Source: Myotis daubentonii (lineage: Eukaryota; Chordata; Mammalia; Chiroptera; Vespertilionidae). Taken from it: a DNA stretch of 64,000 nt. A model generated the notes under the pieces. That model was not told where the DNA came from. It did not search any database and worked only from the letters and a program-made list of their open reading frames with translations. The DNA lies in NCBI RefSeq assembly GCF_963259705.1, contig NC_081851.1, forward strand, positions 17,148,145-17,212,144, in the 5' to 3' direction. The position numbers and the translations under genes are program-made. Position 1 is the first letter of the stretch. Every line of letters starts with the position of its first letter. Of this stretch, positions 11,296-23,120 are shown in pieces.

Positions 11296-13386
11296 TCTGG
11301 GCCAGCTTTAGCTCTGAGGCAAATTAATAGAAAGCATACCCTCCAGTGAGGATTAACAAAGAAATTATTATTTCTATGAGAAGCAGATGCCACAGCAACA
11401 GGGACATGGGCACTTTCTTCCTAGAGGTTTATATTTCTAAGGGATGGCTGCCTGATCTTTGGGGGAAAACACATTTCTGGGTTGTAAAGCAGACAAAGGC
11501 TAACTCAGGAGGAGGTTTATAAAATGTATATTACATCAATTAGCACATTAAAATGTATATATAGTGTATCCCTTCAGGCATCTGTGCTTCACTCGGTGGG
11601 GCCATCCTTCCCAGTGCAAACTGCACAATGTTTAGCATCCTTTGCCCCACCACAAAATATCAGTGATGTCCAACTCACCCCCAGCATTGTGGCAACAAAA
11701 GAAAGAGAGTGAGGCGGGAGGAAGAGGGGAGAGAAGAAAACTGTCCTCGCAGGTTTTCAAATACCTCTTGGAAGGGATGATGCCCAGCTTAGGTGGCCAA
11801 CTCACCTGGACTCGTTCAGAAAGTTTCCCTTTAACTTTCCTGATTTTAGCCTTGAAAGCCCCATGTTCCAGAAAACCCATCAACTCCAGGCAAACCAGCA
11901 CTGTTGGTCACCCCAACCCCCCACCACACACATGCGTGTGCACTCACACACACTCATCATCATCAAATTATGTGCATGTGGCACTGGATTTGGACTCAGT
12001 TCGGTCCTTCACCAGCTCTGGGACTCAGCAAGTGTCTTTACAGCTTTGGTTGGGAGCTCTTTTGTCTGTTCCATGGAATCGTGCATCTGCACTGGTGTGA
12101 CAACTCAGCACCAAATCAACCTCCTCTGGGAACTCAGGCCGCAGTACCCAGGCAATTTTCATTTCTCTCCTCTCAAATTAGCTTATTGTGCCCACGTGTT
12201 ACTATATCCGGATCCCGCTGTGAGCAAGGAGGTGCCTTTGTGGTTCCTCATGCCCTGGCTGGTAGGTAGGAGGTGCTTGGCAAGGATTGGTTAATAGCTG
12301 TTGAATTAATCCCCTAACTCACTCGTGCCTCCGTCAGAGCTGCCACTGTGATGTCACAGCACTCCCTGTTGGCCTTCCTGGACTGAGTGTTTTCTCAGGA
12401 TGACCGTCACCACGGACACAAGTGACCCCCACTTACTGGTGGACGTGTTCCCAGTGGGAGCTGCGTGAGCCTGCACCAGGGGTGTGATTTCAGGACTTTA
12501 TTCACCCAAGTGTTCCCACCGGGGGCTCCTAACCAGTGCTCAGTCTCTTTCCCTTGTGCCAAGGAAACGTGCTCATGAGGTCTTCTCGGTCATTTCTCCT
12601 CAGTGGGAACCCTGCCGCTGGATTCAGCCTTGACAGGGTCTTGGAAGGCAGAGGGTGGGGAGACCAAGAAGGAAGTGGCCCTGGAGAAGGTCAAGGGCAC
12701 CAGTGGTCATAATCAGGTTCCCTGGGCGTCTGACACAAGGTGACCTCCTCACACTGTCTCCTGGTACACACCCTGAGTCTGTACCCTGTGCACACGTGTA
12801 GTTGGCTGTTGTCCCCAACTAAACTTTATGACTCAGCCGTTCCTGAGGGCAGAGACTCTGATATAGTGCTGAACACAGACTGGTTGCTTCAAAAAAATTC
12901 TGCTTAAAAGGATAATTGTTCCAGAAGGACACTCTGCAGTGATACCGTACAGTTGATCGAATGGGACATTAATTACTTTTATAGAATACGCCCCCCAGAA
13001 TTAAGTAATTTACCAACAGAGACATGGTCAGTGTCCCTCAGGCAGCTTCAGCTGTGAACCACTGTGAGTGCCCCAAGCAAGGGAATCGGTCCGCTGAGTT
13101 GGGGGAAGTTGGGGGTTGAAGGTTCTGTGGTCCAGGAAAGGAAAGGAGGTGAACTTAGATGGCAGAGAGACTGACGTAGGGTTAAACTAATGCTGCAAAG
13201 TTACCAAGTGCCTCTCCTGAAACTACTGTACCCAGCAGACCCTTTACCTCATCAAATTTTTCAATTAAATTTGAAACGATTATTTTTATCAGAAATCAAT
13301 GACAGAGTTGCCAGGTAAAATATCATATGCCCAAATGTGTTCCAAATATTGCATAGGACTTATGCCTTAAAGAACTGGTCATTATT

Positions 13387-13468
13387 GCCCTCACTCAGTT
13401 GGTTGGACAAAGTCCTGTACATCAAAAGATTGCAGATTTGATCATACCAGAGGCAACCGATTGATGTT

Positions 13469-13516
<48 letters not shown>

Positions 13517-13560
13517 CATCCCGCTTTTTCTGACATCAATTACGAGAAAACATATCCTTC
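13387..13560 (+). mobile_element. Old Ves-like SINE with (TC)n
   Basis: Diverged head 'ccctcactcagttggttgga' and 'ggcaaccgattgatgtttct', followed by (TC)n at 13466-13513. Confidence 0.75.
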
Positions 13561-13630
13561 CATGAGAATTTTTAAAAACATGGTAATTATTTATCTCGAA
13601 TTCAAATGTAACTGAGCTATCTGTGTGGTC

Positions 13631-13796
13631 TTTTTATTGAGTTTTAGAGAGAGAATCGTTGATCAGTTGCCTCCTGTACACGCCCTGACCGGGGACTGAA
13701 CTGACAACTTAGGTATGTGCCCTGATTGGGAATCGAACCCACAACATTTTGGTGCACGCAATGACGCTCCAACCAACTGAGCCACCAGCCAGGGCA
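13631..13796 (-). mobile_element. Ves SINE (older type)
   Basis: Reverse copy with 'ccaaccaactgagccaccag' and 'ttttattgagttttagagag'. Flanks CTATCTGTGTGG / CTGTCTGTGT suggest a decayed target duplication. Confidence 0.82.
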
Positions 13797-13970
13797 GCTG
13801 TCTGTGTTTTCATTTGCTAAATCCGGCCATGCTAGTCAATGAGGTGTAGGATTCATTTCATGGAAATCCAAGAATTCCAGCTCACCTCCATGGAAATACC
13901 TTTAAAGAGACACAACCCTTAACTTACACATACACACATCAGACCGCAAGATGCAGAGAATCGCTCTTCC

Positions 13971-13976
13971 TTTAAT
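13971..13976 (-). terminator. LYG1: Putative LYG1 poly(A) signal (ATTAAA)
   Basis: ATTAAA on the minus strand, about 130 nt after the LYG1 stop codon. No AATAAA is present in between, so this common variant is the best candidate for 3' end formation. Confidence 0.45.
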
Positions 13977-14105
13977 GTATGTCATGTTATTTTGACAACC
14001 TTCAGGTCAAACTCAGATTCTCAGTTATAAGCGCATTGGCTCATTTTATCTGTGGAACAGATGAGGCCTCCTGCATGAAAATGACCTTGGGGTTGATCTG
14101 AAGTG

Positions 14106-14224
14106 TTAGAAGCCGTGTCTCTTGAAGTATTTGGCTCGTGCAAGGACATCATTGCAGAAGTCACAGCCCAGGTCCTGGCTGCTTCTGACATAGCTGGGCC
14201 CTCCGACGTAGGCACAGAGCCCCC
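14106..14224 (-). CDS. LYG1: LYG1 coding exon 5 and stop
   Basis: Acceptor cgcccttgcag. It encodes [20 protein letters not shown], then [19 protein letters not shown] and a TAA stop at 14108-14106. The C-terminal ARAKYxKRHGF ending is typical of vertebrate LYG1. Confidence 0.95.
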
Positions 14225-17200
14225 CTGCAAGGGCGAGACAGGTTAATGCTGACCCCACAGCCCTCAATGCTTCAGGGTGCTCATCAGTCAACTTAGGTTC
14301 CCTTTCCTCGTGCTCACCAGGAAGCAGTGAGGTCCGGGGGAATCTGGCACCTGTATTACATTGGTCCCTATTGTTCCCTGCCGTAAAGCGCAGACCCGGG
14401 GTTCCCCCTACCTCTCAGGCACTGGTCGGGGCTCCAGGTCGGGAACCTCCTCTGGATTTCTTTGATTCTAACAGTCAGGACCTCAGTCATCTGGGACAGC
14501 TGCGACTCGCTGATCCAGGTAGTGGGGGCATAGTGGCCAGTGTCCTAGAGGGGGGCGGGCAGAGGAGAAGCCAGGTGAGCGGGGAGGCGGGTGATGTGGC
14601 TTCCTACTGTCAGTGCTTTCTCATGTCCCTTCCCTTTCTCTCCTCCTCCTGCGGAAGAACAAGGCCACTTCCCGTCTCCCTGGGGACAAGCAGTAAAGCG
14701 ACAAGATTTGGACAAAGGAAGGAAGGAGCAGCCAGGCGAGAGGCAGGCTGGAAGCCAAGGCTGACAGGGAGGGGTGGTTCCCGCCTGAAGCCTTCAACGC
14801 CGCAACCACAAACCCTCCAACAGCTCAGAAAGGGTTTCCTATCGGGACTTGTAATTATCCTTCCAGACAATCCGAAGGTCTAAAGGTACCACTAACTTTT
14901 GTCCCACGCCCCTGGTTACCATTCCATATATGTTTCACTGTATTTAGAAGTATCTGACTCAGGGAAATTCTTTCTTCATCTCTTTTCCCAAGAACAAGGT
15001 TTTACAAAGGAGGCAGAGCAGGGCGGCTGGGACGATGTGGCCCTCAACCACCCAGGCTGTCCTTGGTCCCAAGCTGCGTTTTCCGGCTGCCCTGTGACTT
15101 TACAGCAATGACAACCTTCTCATAAACTCACTTTCTCATAGGCCCAAATTCATCAGATTATTGGATACTTTTAAATTGTATGGTGTCATACAAAGTACTA
15201 ATGGGAAGCCAATTTAAAGTTCATTGAGGAATACTTTTTCCTAAAAGTTTAAGCAATGACTGCACTACTGACAGGTTTCTCAACAACTATCACAATGTGA
15301 CATGTAATAGAAAAGACTGTGGTCCCATCATCTCCCCTGCCATCACCCATTCTCCCCGCACAGCTAATTCCACAGCAGGTTAATTATGACCAGCGCCCTG
15401 AAGTCTATGAGGCAGATTCCTGCAAAAATAAAACTTGAGGCCCTGGCCGGGTCACTCAGTTGGTTAGAGTGTTATACTGATACGTCAAGGTTGTGGGTTT
15501 GATTCCCTGTCAGAGCACATACAAGAATCAACCAATGACTGCATAAATAAGTAGAACAACAAATCAATGTTTCTCGCTCTCTCCTGTTCTCTCTCTCTCT
15601 CTAAAAAAAAATCAATAAGTAAAAAGTTGTTTTAAAAAGCATGTGACCTACATCTACACGATGGAATACTATGCTGCTGTAAAAGAAGGAACTCTTACCA
15701 TTTGCAATGGCATGGATGGAACTGGAGAGCATTATGCTAAGTGAAATAAGCCAGTCAATGAAGGAAAAGTACCACATGATCTCACTCATTCATGGATAAT
15801 AGAGACCATTATAAACTTTTGAACAATAATAGATACAGAGGCAGAGCTGCCTCAAACTGATTGTCAAACTGCAGCGGGAAGGCCAGGAAGGGTTGGGGGG
15901 CAGAAGGGAAGGGGGTAAGAGATCAACCGAAGGACTTGTATGCATGCATATAAGCATAACCAATGGACATAAGACACTGGGGGGTAGGGGAGGCCAGGGG
16001 ATTGTCAAGGGCGAGGGGGGGGGAGGACACATATGTAATACTCTTTGTAATAATTTAAGCAATAAAACAATTTAAAAAAATAAAAGAAAAAATAAAAGAA
16101 AAAGCATGTGACCTTCAGAACTAAGAACTATGTGGAAAAGACAGGGATAAAGGAATTTGAATTTGCTGAGAATCTACTTTTTCACATTATTTCATTGAAT
16201 CTTCATAATGATGCTGAGGGTAGCATTTTCTAGGCAAGGAAACTGCAGCCCAGGGAGATTAAATGCTTTACCCAAGGTCATGTGATTACAAAATATCAGA
16301 GCAAGGATTCGATCTATGGTATTTCTCTTGCAGAGCCTCACCAGAAACCCAGAATAGGGTAACAATGATGACACCCTGGACACGGCCTAACTTACTTGGA
16401 AAAGGAATCGTGGCTCAAAATGAAGCAGAAATGGTGCTGCTCGTCCCTCTCAGGCAGAGAGCCTGCGGGGCTGCCCCAGGAGTACCATCTGCACAACAAA
16501 TCCCAAGGTGCCCCTTTGGAGCTGTGCCATGCAGCACAGTGGCCACCTGGAGAGTTACCTGCACCACCCTGACTCCATCATCCACATTGCCCCCCTGGAC
16601 CAGAAGGTTGCCGCCAGGATACCCCCTGGACACGACACCAGCGATCACTGCAGGATCCACACAGTACTTTTGGCCAACGGTGCGCATCATGGGTTGATAT
16701 CTCAGGAGGTACGGCATATCGATCTCAGCCAGCCTCTCAGAAGCACGGACTCCTACAGCAAACACAGAAGGAAGGTGTGGCTGGGTGTGACTTATGCCCA
16801 AACCGGAGCTCAAAGGGAGAGAGAAAATACACGCCAAGTCTCAGGGCAGCAGCTGAGGACTGAGAAGCCATGTTCGGGTCTGAGACCCCTGGTGGCCATT
16901 CCTGGCACTGAGATGAAGAGTCTCCTTTGAGCCTGAGTTGGCATCCCCTGAGGCAGTGTCCTTTGTGGCCACCAGCGCCTCAGCTGGGGCAGCTCGCCTC
17001 CTCCCAGAGAATCTCATGGGCACAGGCCCCACTGGCCCCATCCTAAGCATCCAAACAGACTTGCCCGATTAAATGCACGCCCATCAGCTACGACAAGCAC
17101 ACGATGTGAGGGAGGAATTCTCCCATACCCTTCCAGCAGTCCTTGGAGAGCTTTCCTGACAGGTGTGCTCACTCTAGCCCACCTTTCCACCCTACAGTGA

Positions 17201-19738
17201 CTCCCAGCAATCATGTGGGCTTAACCCTTTAGGAAATACCAAGAGTGCTGGGCAAAAGTGAAAACCAAGCCCACTTCCCCAGGCAGCCCACCTAACCTTC
17301 TCAGCACTTCTGTGGTTTCAAAAGCACCCTCGGGCACATGACGGACCGGAGTCCGAAACAACACTGTAATGTAGGTACTATTATCCCCATTTCAGCAGAG
17401 GCTCAGGGGAGCTAAGGGACTTCAGAGCCAGCACTCAACAACATCTTTGGACTCCGTGTCCAGTGCTCTTTCCACCACTCCGTAGGGTGGGACTGTGGGA
17501 AACAGTGGGGACCAACAGGGTATGTTGAGAGGATCGAAACCTGTGGGGAATGCCTGGGGGCATCGGTGTGGGGCACCAGGGCAGGGGCAGAGTCCTGTTG
17601 GAGCCACCCTTGCCTGAAGGAATCACTTTCTGAGAGGAAGGAAGAGGAGGAGGGGGGCGAGGTGGACAATGAGGTTCTAGCTACCACAGTAGTTCAGGCC
17701 TCGGCGTCTTCCAATCCCACAAGATGCCCCGGGCGTGTCGAGGGTTCGGATGTTTCCGTAGCATCCCCAGTTGCCACTTTCAGATGAGTCTACAAATTGA
17801 GAAAATGTCAACCTAAGACATTGAACTAGAGCAGTTCTGGTCGTCCTTCTGCCCATGAATGCAGCGACATGAATAAACAGAGCTGTACTGAAATCTGTGA
17901 CAACGAGAAGTTCACTCCGCAATGGAAACCCTCCTGCAATTTACAGTACAGTGACTAAGAAATCATCACAGAACCTCCTGGGTACTAAATCCTCACCTCA
18001 GATCCTGCAGAGGAACTGCTGGTGCATGTCTCCTTGCAAAGCTCTGGGGTTGTCCAAAGCTGTTGAGTGGGTGTCTTGGGGTCAAATCAGAGATTGTGCA
18101 TCCTGTAAGCTAGGTCTTATCTTCATCGGATGTGAACTCTCAGCACTTCTCCCTCACATACGCCTAACTTGTTGGTCTGTGAGATACTATGTCTGCTCTG
18201 GAGAAACACGTATAAAGCCTGGGCCTCCCTGGGCTTTCAGCCCAGACCCCAAGCAAAGGGACTGCTGGTAAGTGTAACTTGGAGCTGGCTTCCCTGCTCT
18301 TGGCGCACAGCTGCGTGGGTGCTTACGACCGACCGCAGACGGGGAGGGTATGTGGTGAGGTTTGAGGCCTCCCTCCTTCCACTTTTCTCTCTCTCTCTTT
18401 GCCCTTTATTCTCGCTTTCTTTAACTACCACTCATTCCTGGCACTGAAGGGGAGGAGAAATTTTACACAAAGACCACTAAGGAGAAGGGCGTTCCCGAGA
18501 ATTCACCACGCACATCGGAAGGAGGGCACACGCGCCAGGTATAAGATACCTACAGGTGGCAAGAAATTGCCCCTTGAGATCATCACCCCACTGTTATAAG
18601 CCTGTAAGGACTTCTTATTAGATTACTCTTTTTGATGTGTTTTATTCTTTCATGAAAGTAGTTTATATCGTTAAATCTTAATGAGTGCAGGTCTATTGCT
18701 TATGATCATATGTGTTCTGCATGTTTACTAAATGTAGTTTAAGGTTCTCTTCTAAGACCTTTATAGGGTTGAATCTGAGAATACTAGTATTTTGGAGTAC
18801 ATACTTCTACTCTTAAAATATTTGATGAATAATCTAAGAGAAATGAGAAAATGAAATGACATGGTCTTTCGTGAGTATACTCAAAACTAAATGAGTCAAC
18901 GTGCCCATTTTTATGTTTTAATAAGGACACCCTACTTTTGTAATTGGTGACAAATACCCTTCATAGTATCTAGTTGTGTCATTCATTGCTCCCTGCTTCC
19001 TAGACGCTCCCTAACCACATCACATGTCCCTCCAAGTTCCTTATACTGCATTCCCAAAATTCCTTATAGGAATTTAAAAATATGTGTTGAATAAATAGGT
19101 CAACAAATAAGTGAATGAATGTAAGACTGACCCCATCTGAGAAATCTGTAGAATTTAGAGCCAGGAAAAGAAATTGCTTTTCTTGAGGAACTATGTTTCC
19201 TCCCTTTATTTCTCTAAAAGCATGTACTTTCCCTTTTTTGCCCAGCTACAAGGAAACAGGACCAAATCTGAAATGCAAGCATTGCAACTATGTCCGCCTC
19301 GATGGTTAGCTTAGTCACATCCCCTGGACCCCCTCAGTGCTAGTTTTCTGAGTTACATTTGTCTTATCGTTGTAAGCCGCCTCAACCCTCCCATGGAAAT
19401 ATATGCTCGATTAATTAATTCAACAAGTACTTTGGTGGAAGGGTTTCTGTAGAGAAACGATGAGCAGTTACCAATGGCAACGCCGTGCGACCGCCCCCGC
19501 CTTCGGGAGAAGCCCTCCTCCTGTCCCCTGTGGGCCCGAGAGCGGCTGCTCCTCGGCCTGTTACTCCTCCGGGAGCTGGCGGACAGCTTAGGAAAAACAA
19601 CATTTCCACTGCAGTTTCCCGTATCCGAGTACCACTAGGACCCTGTGCGAATCCTTCCATCTCCAAGGTCATTTGGGAAAATGAAACACACTCACCGGTG
19701 AGGGCAAGGAGCCCCAGGAGCAGCCACAGCACAGACAT
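14106..19738 (-). CDS. LYG1: LYG1, lysozyme g-like 1, complete (five coding exons)
   Basis: The coding sequence is the complement of join(14106..14224, 14412..14544, 16559..16752, 17685..17789, 19696..19738): 198 codons with stop, 197 aa. All junctions are GT/AG and phases match (1,1,0,1). The protein is a secreted goose-type lysozyme-like protein: signal peptide about 1-19, then a GEWL-fold domain containing NWGCYGNI, the CVDPAVIAG helix, WISESQ, RRFPTW and the C-terminal GGLCAY...[18 protein letters not shown]. Active g-type lysozymes carry a catalytic Glu in SRES; here the motif is SRGYPGG, with Gly93 at that position, so muramidase activity is doubtful. The four core cysteines (24, 38, 49, 80) are present, with further cysteines at 156, 162, 179 and 182. 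No stop or frameshift is seen. It lies between LYG2 and TXNDC9, as in other mammals. Confidence 0.95.
14412..14544 (-). CDS. LYG1: LYG1 coding exon 4
   Basis: Acceptor cccctctag, donor CTGAGAG|GTAGGG. It encodes a phase-0 start, [14 protein letters not shown], then [30 protein letters not shown]. Cys156 occurs where I would expect tyrosine in human LYG1, so this bat copy has an additional cysteine near the exon end. Confidence 0.94.
15439..15625 (+). mobile_element. Ves-like SINE (older type)
   Basis: Head 'ggccctggccgggtcactca' and 'gttggttagagtgttatact'. It contains a 'tcaaccaatgactgcataaa' variant and ends in TC-rich then A-rich sequence. Confidence 0.8.
15650..16098 (+). mobile_element. 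5'-truncated L1 with 16-bp target duplication
   Basis: L1 3'UTR from 'catctacacgatggaatact' through 'gtaatactctttgtaataat' and an A-rich tail. Identical 16-bp flanks AAAAAGCATGTGACCT at 15634-15649 and 16099-16114 show target-primed retrotransposition with no later loss, so it is fairly young. Confidence 0.92.
16195..16325 (-). repeat. MIR SINE remnant in LYG1 intron
   Basis: Reverse MIR: 'aaggaaactgcagcccaggg', 'tacccaaggtcatgtgatta', 'gagcaaggattcgatct'. Confidence 0.75.
16559..16752 (-). CDS. LYG1: LYG1 coding exon 3 (active-site region, catalytic Glu absent)
   Basis: Acceptor ttgctgtag, donor GTGCAG|GTAACT in phase 0. It encodes [20 protein letters not shown] and [19 protein letters not shown]. 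The family catalytic Glu follows SR in active enzymes; here it is Gly93. The acidic pair Asp107-Asp108 (NVDDG) aligns roughly with the region of the secondary catalytic aspartates. Confidence 0.94.
17685..17789 (-). CDS. LYG1: LYG1 coding exon 2
   Basis: Acceptor atttgtag, donor TGTG|GTAGCT. It encodes the end of the signal region and the N-terminal part of the mature protein, including [18 protein letters not shown] and GLNYC. It carries Cys24, Cys38 and Cys49, which by family structure form parts of the 24-80 and 38-49 disulfides. Confidence 0.93.
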
Positions 19739-19762
19739 ACTGATGATCCGACGCCACGGGCC
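19696..19762 (-). CDS. LYG1: LYG1 exon with start codon (24 nt 5'UTR + 43 nt coding)
   Basis: The exon begins after the acceptor cactgtag (first base 19762). The ATG is at 19738-19736 and encodes [14 protein letters not shown], a hydrophobic signal core. It ends ACCG|GTGAGT in phase 1. A splice acceptor upstream of the ATG means the gene has at least one more, untranslated, upstream exon. Confidence 0.92.
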
Positions 19763-21604
19763 CTACAGTGATTTCAAAATACAAATTAGCTCCAAGATGT
19801 GAAAATATCAATTGGCGCCATAACAGCCTGCAATGTTCCTAGGGAAAGGTGTGGGGAAAGGAGAACAAGTTTCCCCAGGAGCTAAGAAAATCAATGGCTT
19901 GAATCATAACGAAAAAAAGCAAAAGCGGGATGCCTCTCCACGCCTCCTCTCCATTGGCTTAAAAGGACGAGACGCCTGCTCGGCCCACAGGGACCAGGGT
20001 GCCTTGGCCTCAGCCGGGTCACGGTGCCCTGACTCCCGGCCCCGATCGGCACGTTTCCGACGCGTGTGCCCGGTCCCAGGAGTCTCGTTATTATCAAAAG
20101 ATAATGCGAAAGGAGAGAACTTGTGTCCGTGTTTCTCTTCACTGGGTTCCTCCTTCAGGTGAGAGGAAAGGCCACTCTCCCCTCGGTGTCTCAGAACGTA
20201 TTCTTTGCTTCGGTTGTTGGAAGGCACTGTAAGGCATTGCCCACCGCTCTAAGCCCAGCCTGGGGGCTCAGACCCCCTTGAGCCACGGTGCCATTCCCAC
20301 TTTGTAAAACTCCTGGACAGGAGCAAACTCGGCCGGGGGCGGGGGGGCGGGGGGGCGGGGAGTAGGAAAGACAGGCTACTTCCACCACAAGCTGAGTCCC
20401 CGTGAAGGCAGGTCCTGGGCAGGGGTCCGGGAGTGGACCCCGAAGTGCTCACTTCAGGGGAGGCCTGACACTGGTCACCATTGAGGACTGGCCTCCCACT
20501 TGCTCTCATGCACTTTCTCTTTCATCCCAACATTCCTCCAATCACCGTTCACATGTCCAAAGAGCCTGGTTCCCCCACCAGCTGCCAAACGAATACACCA
20601 ACGCCACGCAGCCCAGTTTCCTAGTTTGCCGTTGACCCCGGGGAGTGCTGGTGGAGCAGCCACCTGCCCCCACTTCCTCCGCCCCCCACAGCTCCTCCCA
20701 CCGCAGGCGTTCCCATCGCCTCCCTAGGGCGCTGAGCCTGGCTACCTGTCATTTGGAATCATTACTATCATTACAGGTCGGAGTGTGCATTTAAACGCGG
20801 CATTCGTCACTTTCATCATGCTTTTCTCGTCTTTTGTGTCAAGGTTGTTCTTATGGGTGGTTCCTTGCAAACACCCAGAGAGATTACGTCTCAAGACAAA
20901 GGAGAGACTGTGCGGTGGGTGCTAGACTCTTTGGTGGGGGGATCACTTCGTAAGTCCAACCACTATACTGTCCACCCGAAAGTGTTATCACATTGGATGT
21001 CAACTATAATGGGAAATTTTTTTAAATTAAAAACCAAAAAGATGAAGGAGTAGTAAGGACGACATCTGAGTGAAGGGCTCTTACACGGAGGGGTTGTGTG
21101 GCCCTCAGACGCGCCACTCGGTCCTCTCCCCTGCAGCGTTGAGATGCTCTGCCTGATTCCCTGGAGTTGAGCAGGGAATGTCATGCTGAGTCCCAACCCC
21201 AAGAGAATACAGGGACTGGAGTTTTGGCTGGGTCTGCAGGAACTCTCTGTTCAATCACCCAACGGGAGTCATTTATTCAGCACCACTGAGCCCCCAGCTC
21301 TGACCGAGAGAGGACACTCAGTCCTGGAGAAAGAGCCACTTCCACGAGGAAAAGCTCAGAGAAAGTTCATCTTTACAGAGACTCCCCCCTGGCTTTATGG
21401 AAAGAACCCTGAGAAAAAAGCACTGCTCGCATCCAGATGCTACACTCAGGGCATTTTGCTGCTTTTCTAGGGGGAAAAACAAACGAAACAAAAAATAACA
21501 GCACTTCCTCTTGGAAACCCAAGTGGAAAAATGGGAAGAAAGTCCCTCGTTCTCCAAGCCTAAGGAAATGTCTGTTGAGAAACACTTGAATGAAAAGTCT
21601 AGGT

Positions 21605-21815
21605 CAGTGGTCAGCAAACCGCGGCTCGCGAGCCACATGCGGCTCTTTGGCCCCTGGAGTGTGGCTCTTCCACAAAATACCGACTTCTGCGCATGGGCCA
21701 CGAAGTTTCAATCGCACTGTACGTGCGTGCCCGCACATGGTATTTTGTGGAAGACCCACACTCAAGGGGCCAAAGAGCCGCATGTGGCTCTCGAGCCGCG
21801 GTTTGCCGAACACGG
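21605..21815 (+). mobile_element. hAT MITE, foldback, with 8-bp target duplication
   Basis: Ends cagtggtcagcaaaccgcgg and ccgcggtttgccgaacacgg. The arms are complementary for about 75 bases, each carrying 'ggctctttggcccc'. It is flanked by perfect 8-bp copies GTCTAGGT (21597-21604 and 21816-21823), diagnostic of hAT transposition. The open frames here are artefacts of the palindrome. Confidence 0.9.
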
Positions 21816-22847
21816 GTCTAGGTAAATACACAATTACTTAAAAACACAGAGTTCCTTTCTGTCGTTTCTCCGATTACATCAGGAAAGAGCAAGATGCAAC
21901 AATGGGCATGAACACCGCATGCTGATACCAGCAGCTCCATGGCCCAGCTCCACAGGAGCGGGAAAGTACTGGGTTTAGAAGGGATTGCCAGGCATTGCTG
22001 GGCTGTCGCAGGGGGCGGGGCGCGGGGGGTGTTACCTATGACTAATCTGTCAATACCCCTGTGGCTCCCAGCACTGGAAACCACTATGAAGATGCCTGGC
22101 CAAGACCGGGCAGGGCTCATGACACCCACCCAGCACATGGTCCACGTGACACCCATCCCCTCCCTTCTGGAGAGCAAACCAGTGACAAACAGCATGCCAG
22201 TGTCAACAGGCTGGAGCAGCAGGCCTGCTGGGCACCCTGGAGACTGACACCCTGAGCCTCCCTCGGGGACAGTTCAAGGTCACTGCTCTCTCCACCGTGT
22301 CCTCTGCAACTCCCACGGCATCATTTAGGTGTGTCAGGCACAACGAGCTAGTTCTTCCTCCCTTAAATAGTTGTTTTGGGAAAAGTAGGAATAAAGCTCT
22401 TTGGTCTTTAGTTCCCCCCACCATGAGCCCCTCATCTTGTTCCATGAATTCTCTCTGAGATCTTCGCCCTAAACCCGGATCCACAGCCACCTGGTCCAGG
22501 GGGTCCTCAGCAGCCTGCAGTGTGCATTGTGGTGACACCCTGTGGTGCCGGGAGATGGAAGTGCCTGTGCCCCACTGTGGCCCCACTTGGTCCTGGAGAG
22601 CTGAGAACTGCTGTGCCCGTCCGCCTCGGGCATGGTCTCCCACTCCGCGTTGCACTGCCACCCGGGTTTGTGGCCACCTCGTCTTGTTGCTTGCTCGCTG
22701 TGTGCTGACAGGCCTTTCCATCAATCACATTCCAGTCCCATACCCTCCGCTGTCTCGCCCTTCCGCTCGCTCCCCACACACACAACACCCCGGCCCATTG
22801 CCTCACAGACAGCTAGGCCCCAACAGGCCTCACATTAGTGACAGTCA

Positions 22848-22998
22848 TGCTGGCGGGGCTCAGTTGTTTGAGCGTTGTTTGAGCGTCGTCCCATGTACCG
22901 AAAGGTCACCCGTTTGATTCCCAGTCAGGGCACATCCCCAGGTTGCAGGTTCATTCCAGCGGTGGAAGGTAACTAATCGATGTTTCTCTTTCACACTA

Positions 22999-23055
<57 letters not shown>

Positions 23056-23120
23056 CTCCTTCTCTCTCTAAAACTAATAAAAACATATTTTAAAACATTT
23101 TTTAAATCTTCATTAAAAAT
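22848..23120 (+). mobile_element. Ves SINE with long (TC)n
   Basis: Flanked by ATTAGTGACAGTCA (22834-22847) and ATTAATGACAGTCA (23121-23134). Contains (TC)n at about 23004-23053. Diverged head with a small 'gtttgagcg' duplication. Confidence 0.87.

Larger units (their letters stand above)
10973..13970. other. LYG2-LYG1 intergenic, right part
   Basis: Apart from the listed Ves copies, unique-looking sequence. A MIR-like fragment lies near 11960-12040. The overlapping frames at 11642-12294 are not protein-like. Confidence 0.45.

Noticed and set aside
14371..14883. 170-codon plus-strand open frame
   Set aside because: Antisense to LYG1 exon 4, whose splice sites and protein match are clear.
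16263..16930. Overlapping plus-strand open frames
   Set aside because: Antisense shadow of LYG1 exon 3 and flanking intron.
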